Positions 1-8,438 of a stretch of 64,000 bases of DNA are shown here, piece after piece (position 1 is the stretch's first letter; every line of letters begins with the position of its first letter). Source of the DNA: Actinomycetes bacterium (lineage in GTDB: Bacteria; Actinomycetota; Coriobacteriia; Anaerosomatales; Anaerosomataceae); assembly GCA_022839745.1 (NCBI GenBank), contig JALHJB010000001.1:62001-126000 (forward strand), given 5' to 3'. The position numbers were made by a program, and so were the translations under genes. The notes below the pieces were generated by a model. That model was not told where the DNA came from and searched no databases. It was given only the letters and a program-made list of their open reading frames with translations.

Positions 1-319
1 CCGAGTAGCACGGGTAGCTGTGGATGAACGAGGTGGTCCCGTCGAGCGGGTCCACGACCCACACGAAGTCGTCGTCGAGCGATCCGCGTGCGACACCGGC
101 CAGGTCGTAGACCTCGGGCTCCTCCACCACGAATCGGGCGCCTTCCATGACCCCGGCGATGCTCCGGACGACCGCGACTCCGGAGGCGATGTCGGCTGCG
201 GTGACCATGTCCGTAGCGACGCCCTTGGTCCGGATGCCGGTGACTTGGCCCGCATGCGCGGTGAGCACCGCTCCGCCCGCCCGGGCGGCGTCCTCGGCGA
301 TAGTGCGAAGGTCCAGCAT
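1..319 (-). CDS. Inositol monophosphatase family protein (partial, N-terminal part)
   Basis: The N-terminal 106 residues of a Mg-dependent sugar-phosphate phosphatase of the inositol monophosphatase superfamily; the rest lies beyond the left edge. The diagnostic metal-binding motif is visible as VVDPLDGTTSFIHSYP near residues 89-104, and a Glu-Glu pair (VVEEPE) precedes it. The ATG at 319 has a GAGGAG ribosome-binding site five bases upstream. It is divergent from the transketolase gene, with about 80 bp for both promoters. Substrate cannot be told from this fragment: inositol phosphate, histidinol phosphate and fructose-1,6-bisphosphate are all possible for the family. Confidence 0.9.
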   Translation of the reverse strand, partial: MLDLRTIAEDAARAGGAVLTAHAGQVTGIRTKGVATDMVTAADIASGVAVVRSIAGVMEGARFVVEEPEVYDLAGVARGSLDDDFVWVVDPLDGTTSFIHSYPCYS

Positions 320-402
320 CGGTGCTCCTCGGTGTCCGGCATCGGGTATCCTCAAGTGTAACGGTAGTCCATGGGCGGTGCGCCCATTCAGGAGGAGTCA
401 CC

Positions 403-2319
403 ATGGCGGAACGAGGGTTCGCGGCGCCGGAGCTCGATCCAGTGGCCGTTGCCGATCTTGCCGAGCGCGCCCGGCGACTGCGCGGTGCGATCCTCACCAT
501 GACGACGCTTGCCGCCTCAGGCCATCCCGGTGGCTCGATGTCGTCACTCGAGCTCTACCTGACGCTTGCGCACTTCGCAGAGGTCGACCCGCAGCGCCCG
601 CGGGCGGCCGATCGCGACCGCATCGTGGTGAGCCACGGTCACACGTCGCCTGGCGTGTACTGTGCGCTTGCCGACGCCGGGTTCTTCCCGCTTGACGATG
701 CGGTGGCGCACTTTCGCCAGGCGGGCAGCGTGTTCGAGGGCCACGTGGAGCGGTCGGTCCCGGGTGTGGAGTGGGGCACCGGCAACCTCGGCCAGGGCCT
801 CTCAGCCGGTGTCGGCTTCGCGCTGGCGTCGCGCATCACCGGTGCCGGGTATCGCACGTTCGTCGTCATGAGCGACGGCGAGCAGCACAAGGGGCAGGTG
901 GCCGAGGCGCGGCGGATGGCCGTGAAGGAGGGGTTGAGTGACCTCACGGTGCTCGTCGACTGCAACGGCATTCAGATATCCGGCCACACCGCCGAGGTGA
1001 TGCCGGTGAACATCGCTGAGGGTTTCGCCGCGGACGGGTGGGGCGTGATCGAGGTCGACGGGCATGACATCGGTGCCGTGTACGCCGCGGTGGCTCGCGC
1101 GGTGGCCGACACTTTCCGTCCTGTGGCGATCATCGCGCACACGGTGATCGGCAAGGGCGTCTCGTTCATGGAGGGCGACCCGGAGTTCCATGGGCGGGGC
1201 CTGACCGAAGACGAGTACGTCCGTGCATGCGCGGAACTTGGCGTGGAGCCGATGCTGGAAGCGGCGCGGGAACGCCGCGGGGGCGTCACGCTCACTCCGG
1301 CGCTGCACCATGTGCGCGGGCCTCGCGTGATCGACCTTGGCGCTCCACGCACCTACACGCGTGAGAAGCACACAGACAACCGCTCGGCGTGGGGCACTGC
1401 GCTTGCCGATCTCGCACGGGCGAATCCGGCGCAGCCCATCGCGGTCGTGGACTGCGACCTTGCCGCCAGCGTGAAGACCGGCGAGTTCGCGAAGATGCGG
1501 CCCGATGCGTTCGTGCAGGCCGGCGTGGGGGAGCACAACGCCGCTGCCGTCTCCGGTGCGCTCTCGACGGCCGGTGTGCTCACCTTCTTCTCCGACTTCG
1601 GGGTGTTCGGCATCGACGAGGTCTACAACCAGCAGCGATTGAACGACATCAACGAGGCCGAGCTCAAGCTGGCGGTCACCCACTGCGGCCTGGACGTGGG
1701 CGAGGACGGCAAGACGCACCAGTGCCTCGACTACGTTGGAGCGTTCCGCTCGATGTTCGGGTGGCGGGTCATCGTGCCGGCGGACCCCAATCAGACTGAT
1801 CGCGCGGTACGGGAGGCGGCACGCATGCCCGGCTGTGTGGCGATCGCGATGGGGCGCTCCAAGCTGCCGGTCATCCTCGATGAGAGCGGCGCCGCGCTGT
1901 TCGGTGACGACTACGTCTTCGAGTATGGCGTCTCCACGTGGGCGCGCGAGGGCTCCGACGCCGTGATCGTCGCCATGGGCACCGTTGCCGGGGCGGCCGT
2001 TGACGCGGCCGATGGGCTGCGTGATGAAGGCATCTCCGTGGGAGTGTGCATCGTCTCCTCGCCGCTCGATCTCGACACTGAGGCGATGGAGCGCGTGGCG
2101 GAGGCTCCCTGGGCCCTGGTCGTTGAGGACCATGGGTGGCGCACCGGATTGTGGGCGTCGGTCGCCGAGTGGCTGGTGTTGCACGGCTGTGAGGCCCGCG
2201 CCGTGCCGCTCGGCGTGGACGGCTACCAGAGTTCGGGTCGGGCGTCGGAGCTGCTTACACGTGCGGGACTCGACCGTGCGGGCATCATGCAGCGGATGCG
2301 GGAGCTGCTTGCGCGCTGA
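403..2319 (+). CDS. tkt: Transketolase (single-chain)
   Basis: 638 residues, normal for a full-length transketolase that swaps two-carbon units between sugar phosphates in the non-oxidative pentose phosphate pathway. The substrate-binding GHPGGS is at residues 40-45, and the thiamine-diphosphate motif is MSDGEQ (156-161) followed by the Asn of DCNG (about 188). The pyrimidine-binding half follows, with GVGEHNAAAVSGAL and the catalytic-region HCGLDVGEDGKTHQ. The ATG at 403 was chosen because GGAGGAG lies seven bases upstream; the reading frame is open further upstream but has no ribosome-binding site there. Both halves are fused, unlike the split transketolases of many anaerobes. It stands alone as a unit before the two-component genes. 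Confidence 0.92.
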   Translation: MAERGFAAPELDPVAVADLAERARRLRGAILTMTTLAASGHPGGSMSSLELYLTLAHFAEVDPQRPRAADRDRIVVSHGHTSPGVYCALADAGFFPLDDAVAHFRQAGSVFEGHVERSVPGVEWGTGNLGQGLSAGVGFALASRITGAGYRTFVVMSDGEQHKGQVAEARRMAVKEGLSDLTVLVDCNGIQISGHTAEVMPVNIAEGFAADGWGVIEVDGHDIGAVYAAVARAVADTFRPVAIIAHTVIGKGVSFMEGDPEFHGRGLTEDEYVRACAELGVEPMLEAARERRGGVTLTPALHHVRGPRVIDLGAPRTYTREKHTDNRSAWGTALADLARANPAQPIAVVDCDLAASVKTGEFAKMRPDAFVQAGVGEHNAAAVSGALSTAGVLTFFSDFGVFGIDEVYNQQRLNDINEAELKLAVTHCGLDVGEDGKTHQCLDYVGAFRSMFGWRVIVPADPNQTDRAVREAARMPGCVAIAMGRSKLPVILDESGAALFGDDYVFEYGVSTWAREGSDAVIVAMGTVAGAAVDAADGLRDEGISVGVCIVSSPLDLDTEAMERVAEAPWALVVEDHGWRTGLWASVAEWLVLHGCEARAVPLGVDGYQSSGRASELLTRAGLDRAGIMQRMRELLAR

Positions 2320-2388
2320 CAGGGACGGCGTTTCATTTCACAGGTTCTTCACGCGGGACAGCTACAGTATGTGCCCGGAGGTGTGAAC

Positions 2389-3075
2389 GTGCCACGTGAC
2401 GTGCTGGTTGTTGATGACAACGAGAAGATCGTCGAGGTCCTGACGGCGTATCTCGAGCAGGCGGGTTTCTCGGTGCGCTCGGCAGTCGACGGCGCGACAG
2501 CGATCGCCGAGGTCGATCGGGCTGTTCCGGACATCGCGCTGCTCGATGTGATGCTCCCCGGTGTGGACGGCATCGAGCTCACGCGGCGGTTCCAGCGCGA
2601 GCACGGGCTCCCGGTCATTCTCGTGACCGCCCGCTCTGATGAGGTGGACCGGCTCATCGGGCTCGAGGTGGGCGCTGACGACTACATCTCCAAGCCGTTC
2701 AGCCCGCGTGAGGTCGTGGCACGTGTGAAGGCGGTCTTGCGCCGGACCGGAGACCAGCGCCCTGGCGATGAGACCGTGCGTATCGGCGAGCTCTCGATCG
2801 ACCCGGAGCGCAGGGCGGTGGCGGTCCAGGGTCGGGACGTGGAGCTCACGCGCACCGAGTTCGACATCCTGGCCGCGATGGCCGCGCATCCCGGCAGAGT
2901 GTACAGCCGGTTGCGGCTGCTCGAGGTCGCCACCGGTGACGCCTTCGAAGGGTACGAGCGCACGATCGACGCCCACGTGAAGAACATCCGCAAGAAGCTC
3001 GGTGAGGATCCCCGTGCACCGCGCTACGTGCACACGGTGTTCGGCGTGGGCTACAAGGTGGAGGACCGGACGTGA
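2389..3075 (+). CDS. OmpR/PhoB-family response regulator
   Basis: 228-residue DNA-binding response regulator. The N-terminal receiver has the acidic pair D9-D10, phosphoacceptor D53 in LLDVMLPGVDG, and conserved K102 in the SKP motif. The C-terminal half (about 130-225) is a winged helix ending in the typical HVKNIRKKL recognition-helix region. GTG at 2389 is chosen over GTG at 2371 because GGAGGTG (2377-2383) sits five bases before it. The gene overlaps the following histidine kinase by a GTGA junction, so the two are translationally coupled. No target can be named; the nearest other gene is the hydrogenase maturation protease, which runs in the opposite direction. Confidence 0.93.
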   Translation: MPRDVLVVDDNEKIVEVLTAYLEQAGFSVRSAVDGATAIAEVDRAVPDIALLDVMLPGVDGIELTRRFQREHGLPVILVTARSDEVDRLIGLEVGADDYISKPFSPREVVARVKAVLRRTGDQRPGDETVRIGELSIDPERRAVAVQGRDVELTRTEFDILAAMAAHPGRVYSRLRLLEVATGDAFEGYERTIDAHVKNIRKKLGEDPRAPRYVHTVFGVGYKVEDRT

Positions 3076-4202
3076 AGCGCGCCAGCCTCATGGTGCAGGT
3101 GTTCCTGTCCATTCTCGCGGTCTCGCTTGCCGCGGTGCTTGCCACAGGGTTCATCGCGCGTGGCACCCTCGAGAGAGCGTTCGAGCGTTATCTTACCGGG
3201 GGCTCTACGCACATGGGTCCCGGCAGCGGAATAGGACGCCGGATGATGCTCGGCGGAGCGGAGCAGACATTCCTTGCCGGTGTCGACCAGGGCATCGTGA
3301 TCTCGGTGGCCGTTGCCGTCGTGCTCGCCGCGCTGGGTGCCTGGCTGCTCGCGCGCTATCTGGTCAGGCCCCTGCTCGGCCTGACCGCGGCGTCGCGTGC
3401 GCTCGCGGGGGGCGATCTCACGCACCGGGTGGACGAGGAGGGACCGCACGAGGTCGCCGAGCTGGCCACGGCGTTCAATGACATGGCCGACTCGCTGGAG
3501 GAGTCCGAGCAGCTCAGGCAGCGCATGGTCAGCGATGTAGCGCACGAGTTGCGCAATCCGATCGCTGCGCTGCGTGCGCAGATCGAGGGCATCGCCGACG
3601 GGGTATTGACTGCCGACGAGCGTCAGATCGGCTCGCTGGTGGAGGACATAGGGACCCTCTCGCGGTTGGTCGACGACCTGCAGGAGCTCTCGGTAGCCGA
3701 GGCCGGACGGTTGCGGTACGAGTGGTCCACGTTCGACCTCGAGGCCCTCGTGCGGACCGAGGCCGATCGCGCGGCGCATGTCGCGCAGCCCGGGGTGCTG
3801 CTCCGTGTCGCATCGCCGCAAGGTCCCGTGCTTGTGGAGGGTGATGAGTTCCGGATCGGCCAGGTCGTGCGGAACCTGCTCTCGAACGCACTGCGGCACA
3901 CCACCGCTGGCACGATCGAGGCACGGCTCACACCCGCCGGGGAGTCGCGCATCCGCGTATCGGTCGTCGATACGGGAGCGGGTATCGCGGGAGCCGATCT
4001 TCCGCACATCTGGGAACGGTTCTATCGCGCGGATACCGCTAGAGCGCACGAGACCGGTGGCACCGGGCTGGGCCTTGCCATCTCCCGACGCATCGTGGAG
4101 GACCACGGTGGCACCGTGTTCGCGGTGAGCACCGTGGGGCAGGGGAGCGAGATCGGGTTCGAGCTGCCGCTCGCGGCGGGTCGAACGCTCAGTGAGCGGT
4201 AG
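3072..4202 (+). CDS. Sensor histidine kinase
   Basis: 376-residue membrane kinase, cognate to the preceding regulator. TM1 is about residues 8-28 and TM2 about 75-97, leaving a small external loop of about 45 residues, too short for a folded ligand domain; the loop holds a Gly/Met-rich stretch. A HAMP linker follows (about 97-150), then the HisKA box with H158 in VAHELRNPIAAL, and the HATPase domain with N-, G1- and G2-box motifs (NLLSNALRH, DTGAGI, GTGLGLAI). The start is GTG within the stop codon of the regulator. Its 3' end overlaps the convergent hydrogenase protease gene by 14 bp. The signal is unknown; such short-loop kinases often sense envelope or membrane stress. Confidence 0.92.
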   Translation: MKRASLMVQVFLSILAVSLAAVLATGFIARGTLERAFERYLTGGSTHMGPGSGIGRRMMLGGAEQTFLAGVDQGIVISVAVAVVLAALGAWLLARYLVRPLLGLTAASRALAGGDLTHRVDEEGPHEVAELATAFNDMADSLEESEQLRQRMVSDVAHELRNPIAALRAQIEGIADGVLTADERQIGSLVEDIGTLSRLVDDLQELSVAEAGRLRYEWSTFDLEALVRTEADRAAHVAQPGVLLRVASPQGPVLVEGDEFRIGQVVRNLLSNALRHTTAGTIEARLTPAGESRIRVSVVDTGAGIAGADLPHIWERFYRADTARAHETGGTGLGLAISRRIVEDHGGTVFAVSTVGQGSEIGFELPLAAGRTLSER

Positions 4203-4770
4203 CCTGCTTCCGGGCGATGTCGGCCTTCGCCTCGGCCACCCGCGCCTGCAGCGACGGATCGGCATCGGGTCCCGTCGCCTCTTCGGCCACCACGCCATGC
4301 TCCTCGAGCACGTACAACACGGCGCCGATCGCCCGGGGCACCGCCCCTTCGACGGGCTCCGTGAGGCCGATGGTCAGCTCGGCGGGGCTCATGTCCTGGA
4401 TCTGGACGCCGATGCAGTCAGCGTCCGGCTCGATGCCGATGAGTTGGGCCGCCTGCAGCACGTCCACGAACCGCACATCGTGGAGAGAGTGCATGATCTG
4501 GTTGGGCGCGAAATCCCTGGGTGAGACGCGCACCACGGTCCCGGGTGGGAGGTCGGTGCCGTCCATCGCGTCCACGATGAGCAGGAACTCCACACCCCTG
4601 AAGAGGTGCAGCATGCCATACCCCATGGTACCGCCGTCCACGATGCGTACGTCCCCGGGGAAACGGTAGTTGGCTTCGAGCTCGGTGGCGACCCGATTGC
4701 CGATGCCCTCGTCGAGCATGAGCACGTTACCGATGCCGAGCACAAGGACGCGGGGCTGGATGTCAGGCAC
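4189..4770 (-). CDS. Hydrogenase maturation protease (HyaD/HybD/HysD-type)
   Basis: 193-residue nickel-dependent endopeptidase that removes the C-terminal tail of a hydrogenase large subunit after metal insertion. The family N-terminus LGIGNVLMLDEGIGNRVA is present, and the expected nickel ligands are E21, D67 (LLIVDAMDG) and H97 (HDVRFVDVL). GTG at 4770 was chosen because AAGGAG lies just upstream and the family motif begins right after it; the frame extends further upstream without family similarity. It is last in the hydrogenase operon, separated from the cytochrome b gene by about 150 bp that contains a strong GC hairpin. Its substrate is presumably the selenocysteine-containing large subunit, with cleavage after H535. 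Confidence 0.92.
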   Translation of the reverse strand: MPDIQPRVLVLGIGNVLMLDEGIGNRVATELEANYRFPGDVRIVDGGTMGYGMLHLFRGVEFLLIVDAMDGTDLPPGTVVRVSPRDFAPNQIMHSLHDVRFVDVLQAAQLIGIEPDADCIGVQIQDMSPAELTIGLTEPVEGAVPRAIGAVLYVLEEHGVVAEEATGPDADPSLQARVAEAKADIARKQATAH

Positions 4771-4851
4771 GGGGGACTCCTTCGGCGACGGGGAGGGTCG
4801 ATCCTGGACCATCATACGTGATGATCCTCCGCACAGAGACCGGGGCAGAGA

Positions 4852-4884
4852 CCGGGCCCCGAAGCGGTCCGCTCCGGGGCCCGG
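4852..4884 (-). terminator. GC-rich hairpin between cytochrome b and protease genes
   Basis: Inverted repeat CCGGGCCCCG (4852-4861) and CGGGGCCCGG (4875-4884), with a further AGCGG/CCGCT pairing inside. No run of T follows on the minus strand. It could be an attenuating terminator or an mRNA-stabilising stem lowering expression of the protease relative to the structural subunits. Confidence 0.55.
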
Positions 4885-4923
4885 CTGCACGGTGACGGTC
4901 TGGCCGTCACCACCTGACGGAGA

Positions 4924-5556
4924 CTAGTGCTCCGTCTCCTTCCAGAGGAAGATGATCTTGCTCGGCGCGAAGTTGTAGATGTTTGCGAGATATGCATGGA
5001 CCATCGTGAACAAGATGAACACCCACATCATGAAGTAGTGGATGATCCGCATGTTCATCGGGCCGCCGACAAGCTCGGTGCCCCACATGAAGAAGCCCCA
5101 GTCCGCGGTCGGACCGTACAGGGCGAAGCCTGTGTAGGCCATCAGGTAGGTGAGCGGGACGGTCGCCAGGTACGAGATCTTCTGAAGCGATCCGTACTTG
5201 GCCGAGATGACCCCTTCCTTGCGGAGGAACAGGTAGTACTTCACCGTCTCGAAGAACTGGTGCTTGTTCTTCTCCTGCGGCAGCCAGTTCTTGATGTCCG
5301 TATCGACCTCACGCGAACCGAGGTCCGTCGCGGTCTTCACGAAGAAGGCGGCGATGACGCGGAACGTGAGGTTGATCAGGATCACGAACATGGCGACGAA
5401 GTGCATGCCGCGGGCGACGCCCATGAAGCCGTCGAAGAACGGGTAGTGGATGTAGAAGCCCGAGAAAGCGAGCATGATCATGCAGATCAGGTTGATCCAG
5501 TGCGTGATCACGAACACCAGCGGGTGCGCCTCACGATAGTGCGCCTGGGACGACAT
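4924..5556 (-). CDS. Hydrogenase cytochrome b subunit (b-type, membrane)
   Basis: 210-residue integral membrane di-heme cytochrome b of the HyaC/cytochrome b561 superfamily. About four hydrophobic helices carry histidines in the expected places (HPLVFVITHWINL near the N-terminus, GMHFVAMFV in helix 2, IIHYFMMWVF and MVHAYL in the last helix). It accepts electrons from the small subunit and passes them to the quinone pool or another membrane carrier. The ATG lies directly after the TAG that ends the large subunit once its in-frame UGA is read through; this close packing supports the extended reading of the large subunit. A long polar loop (about 78-120) separates helices 2 and 3. Confidence 0.92.
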   Translation of the reverse strand: MSSQAHYREAHPLVFVITHWINLICMIMLAFSGFYIHYPFFDGFMGVARGMHFVAMFVILINLTFRVIAAFFVKTATDLGSREVDTDIKNWLPQEKNKHQFFETVKYYLFLRKEGVISAKYGSLQKISYLATVPLTYLMAYTGFALYGPTADWGFFMWGTELVGGPMNMRIIHYFMMWVFILFTMVHAYLANIYNFAPSKIIFLWKETEH

Positions 5557-7224
5557 CTACATCACCCCCAGCGGGGAGGACATGACGGTGACTTCCTTGC
5601 CGGTCGTTGGTTCAAACACGTGAACCGCGCATCCGATTCAAGGATCGAAGCTGTGGGCTATACGAAGCGCCTCGAGAGGCCGCTCCGGGTCGGCGATCGG
5701 TGCACCGATGAGCGCCTGCTCCATCGGACCGGGGACGTCGTTGTCGTCACGCGGCGCGATATCCCAGGTGGTCGGGGCAACGATGCCGTAATGCGCGATC
5801 TTGCCGCTCTTGATGTCGATCCAGTGCGCAACCGAGCCGCGAGGAGCTTCCCAGGCGCCAACGCCGGCACCCGTGTCCTTCTCGGCGGCCTGCCAGAACT
5901 TGGCCTCGCCACCAGCGAGAGCAGCCACGAGCTCGTTGACCCACACGAGCGCAAGGTCGGCGACATACGCAGCCTCGAGGTTGCGCGCGGCCACACGGCC
6001 GAGCAGCGAAACGAGCACCTCGGGCTTGCCGGCGACGCCAAGAGCCTCGAGCGTGGAGTCGATCAGCATCTTCGGCGTACGGACGTCCGCGGCGCCACCA
6101 GTCACGTCGGTGCCAGCGGCCTCGGCGAGGTAGGTGACGATCATGCGGGACAGCGGGCCGGACTCGGCCGGAAGACCCTTGGCACGAACGGCCTTGCCGT
6201 AGCTGTACTTGCCCTCGGTGCTGTACTCCTCGTACTTCACCTGTGTCTCGCTCTTGGAGGGGTTGAGCCCCGTGCCTGACGAGTACCACGAGTGCTTGAC
6301 GTCCTCGGTGACGTCGTCGGGGCTGATGCCCTCGGCCTTGAGGCCCTGGGCGAAACCGCGAGGCATGTAGCGGTTCTCAGGAACGAGATCGCTCTTCTCG
6401 AAGACGCCCCAGCTGATGAAGTTGCCGCAGCCGCCACCATAGGTGGTCGCATCCAGGATGAACGGCGCGATCGCGAGCGTATCCGGGATGAGTGCGGTGT
6501 CGACGAACTCCTTGACCTTGAGGAACCGGAAGAGGATGTCGTCGAGCTTGTCAGCGGTCGGGACGAACGCCGTGCCGCCGGGGACCGAAGTCATCGGGTG
6601 CGAGAACTTGCCCGCGATGATGGCCACGATCTCGTTGGCGACAGCCTGGACCTCGAGCGCCTCCAGGTAGTGCGTGGTGGCGATCAGGTCGAGCTCGGGC
6701 GGAAGCGCATAGCCCGGGTGGTCCCAGTAGTGGTTGGAGAAGATGGACATCTGGCCGTTCTCCGCGAACGCCTTGAGGCGATTCGCTACGGCGCCGAAGT
6801 CCGCTACGCGCGTTCCGGCAGCCTGCGCCAGGGCGTACGTGTCGGCGATGTCCGCGTTGAGCGCGTTGATCGGGCTCACGTAGTCGAGCGCGGTGAGCTG
6901 GTAGAACCACAGGATGTGGCTGTGCAGGAACTGCGCAGCCTCGAGCAGGTTGCGGACGAGACGCCCGCCTTCGGGGATCGTGATTCCGAGTGCGTTCTCC
7001 GTGGCCTGCGCCGACGCATGGCTGTGCGAGATCGGGCAGACGCCACAAATGCGCTGCGTCACGTAGAACGCGTCTTCCGGGCTCCTGTCGAGGAGCACGG
7101 TCTCCATGCCGCGGTACAGCGTGCCGGAGGACCAGGCATCGACGACCTTGCCGTCCTTGACCTCGACCTCGACGCGCAGGTGACCTTCGATTCTGGTAAC
7201 CGGGTCGATAACGGTGCGTGCCAC
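5557..7224 (-). CDS. [NiFeSe] hydrogenase large subunit (selenoprotein, UGA at 5638-5640 read as Sec)
   Basis: Catalytic subunit for H2 oxidation/evolution. The N-terminal metal motif RICGVCPISH supplies C60 and C63. The C-terminal motif would normally be DPCxxCxxH. Here the frame reads SFDP, then UGA, then IGCAVH, so the enzyme has U529, C532 and H535. Translation then continues 20 residues and ends at TAG (5557-5559), one base before the cytochrome b ATG. Full length is 555 residues including Sec. The 20 residues after H535 are the expected tail removed by the maturation protease. Start is GTG at 7224, sharing one base with the TAG of the small subunit, and GGGAGG lies upstream. Without readthrough the protein would lose two of four active-site ligands, so a real stop here would make it dead. 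The protein is otherwise intact. Confidence 0.93.
5609..5626 (-). promoter_or_regulatory. Candidate bacterial SECIS hairpin for the hydrogenase UGA
   Basis: On the minus-strand mRNA, 11 nt after the UGA, GGUUCA (5626-5621) pairs perfectly with UGAACC (5614-5609) around a CGUGUU loop. The loop begins 17 nt after the UGA and has G at its second position. This fits the bacterial SECIS pattern as I recall it: a short stem, a G among the first two loop bases, and the loop 16-37 nt from the UGA. It lies inside the coding sequence, as bacterial SECIS elements do. Confidence 0.75.
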
Positions 7225-8438
7225 TACTTATCGCCTCCCTTCGCCATTCGCTTGCGGTCGTACGCCTTCATTTCCTCAATCGGGGGACCATCGCCGATGC
7301 GGCCGGCGGCCTTCATGCCGAGACCATGCGCGACGAGCGCGGCTGCGGCCACGCCACCGACGACAGCACCCACGCTGCCGGGCTGGACGTTACCAAGCGA
7401 GCCGCCCATCTGTATGCTGGAGAGACGCTTGAAGAACGGGGCGTTGTTGTCGACCCAGTTCAGTCCGCCGCAGCCGATGCACGGGGCGCCGGAGTTGACG
7501 CACCAGCTGACCGAGCGGTTCCAGCGGGTCACGGGGCACTGCGTGTAGGTCTGCGGGCCCTTGCAACCGACCTTGTAGAGGCAGTAACCCTTTGCCTCTT
7601 CCTCGCTGCCGAACTCGGTGACGAACTCGCCGTTCTCGAAGTGACCGCGACGAGGGCAGTTGTCGTGGATCGTCGAGCCGACGATGTACTCCGGATACAA
7701 AAGCGAGACGTCAGCATCACGGTAGTTGTCGTGATACTTCTTCTCGAGCAGCGCTGTCTTCTCGAGGAAGACCGCCGGATCGTCTCCGGCCACGAGCAGC
7801 CACTGCACGACCATCGCGACGACCCACTCGGGGCTCGTCGGGCAGCAGGGGAGGTTGACCACGGGAGTGGCCACCTTGACGCTGTCAAGGAACGACTGGA
7901 CACCGATGCCGCCAGCGGGATTCGGATGGGCGTAGATCCAGCCGCCATCCACCGCGCAGGCACCGACTGCCAGGATCGCCTGGGCACCCGCAGCTGCTTC
8001 CTCGAGGATGTCCTTGCCCTTGTGGCCGTTGACGAGCAGCGTGTTGCCGTCCTCGCCCATCATGACGGCGCCTTCATAGATCAGCAGGTAGTTGCCGGCC
8101 GCGATCGTGTCCGCGATGTTCTTCTCGGCCTGTTCGCCAGCTGCGGCCATGATCGTCTCGAAGTAGTTGAGTGAGAGCAGTTCGAGGACGATCGTAGCGA
8201 CGTCTGGCGTGTCGACCTGAGCCATCGACTCCGTGCAGCCGGTGCACGAGCCGCCATTGAGCCAGAGCGCGGGCTTGAGCTTCGCGCCCTTCTCCACGGC
8301 GGCGGCGATCTGCGGAGCGGCAGCCTCGGACAGTCCGAGGGTTGCGGCGACGTAGCCGCAGTACTTCATGAAGTCGCGGCGGCTGACACCGCGTACCGCA
8401 AGCAGGTCGTAAATCGCACCGTGCGCCTCTTGCGCCAT
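7224..8438 (-). CDS. [NiFeSe] hydrogenase small subunit, Tat-exported, membrane-anchored
   Basis: 404-residue electron-transfer subunit. A twin-arginine signal (SRRDFMKYCGYVAATLGLS, arginines 20-21) sends the dimer to the outer face of the membrane. Cluster ligands by position: proximal C65, C68, C161 and C198 or C199; distal H258, C261, C286, C292; medial C301, C320, C323 plus C313. C313 (in VSWCVNSGAPCIGC) replaces the proline that leaves the medial cluster as [3Fe-4S] in standard enzymes, so a medial [4Fe-4S] is expected, as in [NiFeSe] enzymes. A hydrophobic stretch at about 355-373 is a likely C-terminal membrane anchor contacting cytochrome b. ATG 8438 is chosen because AAGGAGG lies eight bases upstream; GTG 8447 is within that site. 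Confidence 0.93.
   Translation of the reverse strand: MAQEAHGAIYDLLAVRGVSRRDFMKYCGYVAATLGLSEAAAPQIAAAVEKGAKLKPALWLNGGSCTGCTESMAQVDTPDVATIVLELLSLNYFETIMAAAGEQAEKNIADTIAAGNYLLIYEGAVMMGEDGNTLLVNGHKGKDILEEAAAGAQAILAVGACAVDGGWIYAHPNPAGGIGVQSFLDSVKVATPVVNLPCCPTSPEWVVAMVVQWLLVAGDDPAVFLEKTALLEKKYHDNYRDADVSLLYPEYIVGSTIHDNCPRRGHFENGEFVTEFGSEEEAKGYCLYKVGCKGPQTYTQCPVTRWNRSVSWCVNSGAPCIGCGGLNWVDNNAPFFKRLSSIQMGGSLGNVQPGSVGAVVGGVAAAALVAHGLGMKAAGRIGDGPPIEEMKAYDRKRMAKGGDK

Noticed and set aside
802..2184. 460-codon frame antisense to transketolase
   Set aside because: Same GC-skew artefact; no ribosome-binding site or recognisable domain.
5638..5640. UGA as the true stop of the hydrogenase large subunit
   Set aside because: The metal-binding motif continues in frame directly after it (IGCAVH), a SECIS-like stem follows, the frame ends just before the next gene, and a C-terminal protease is present.
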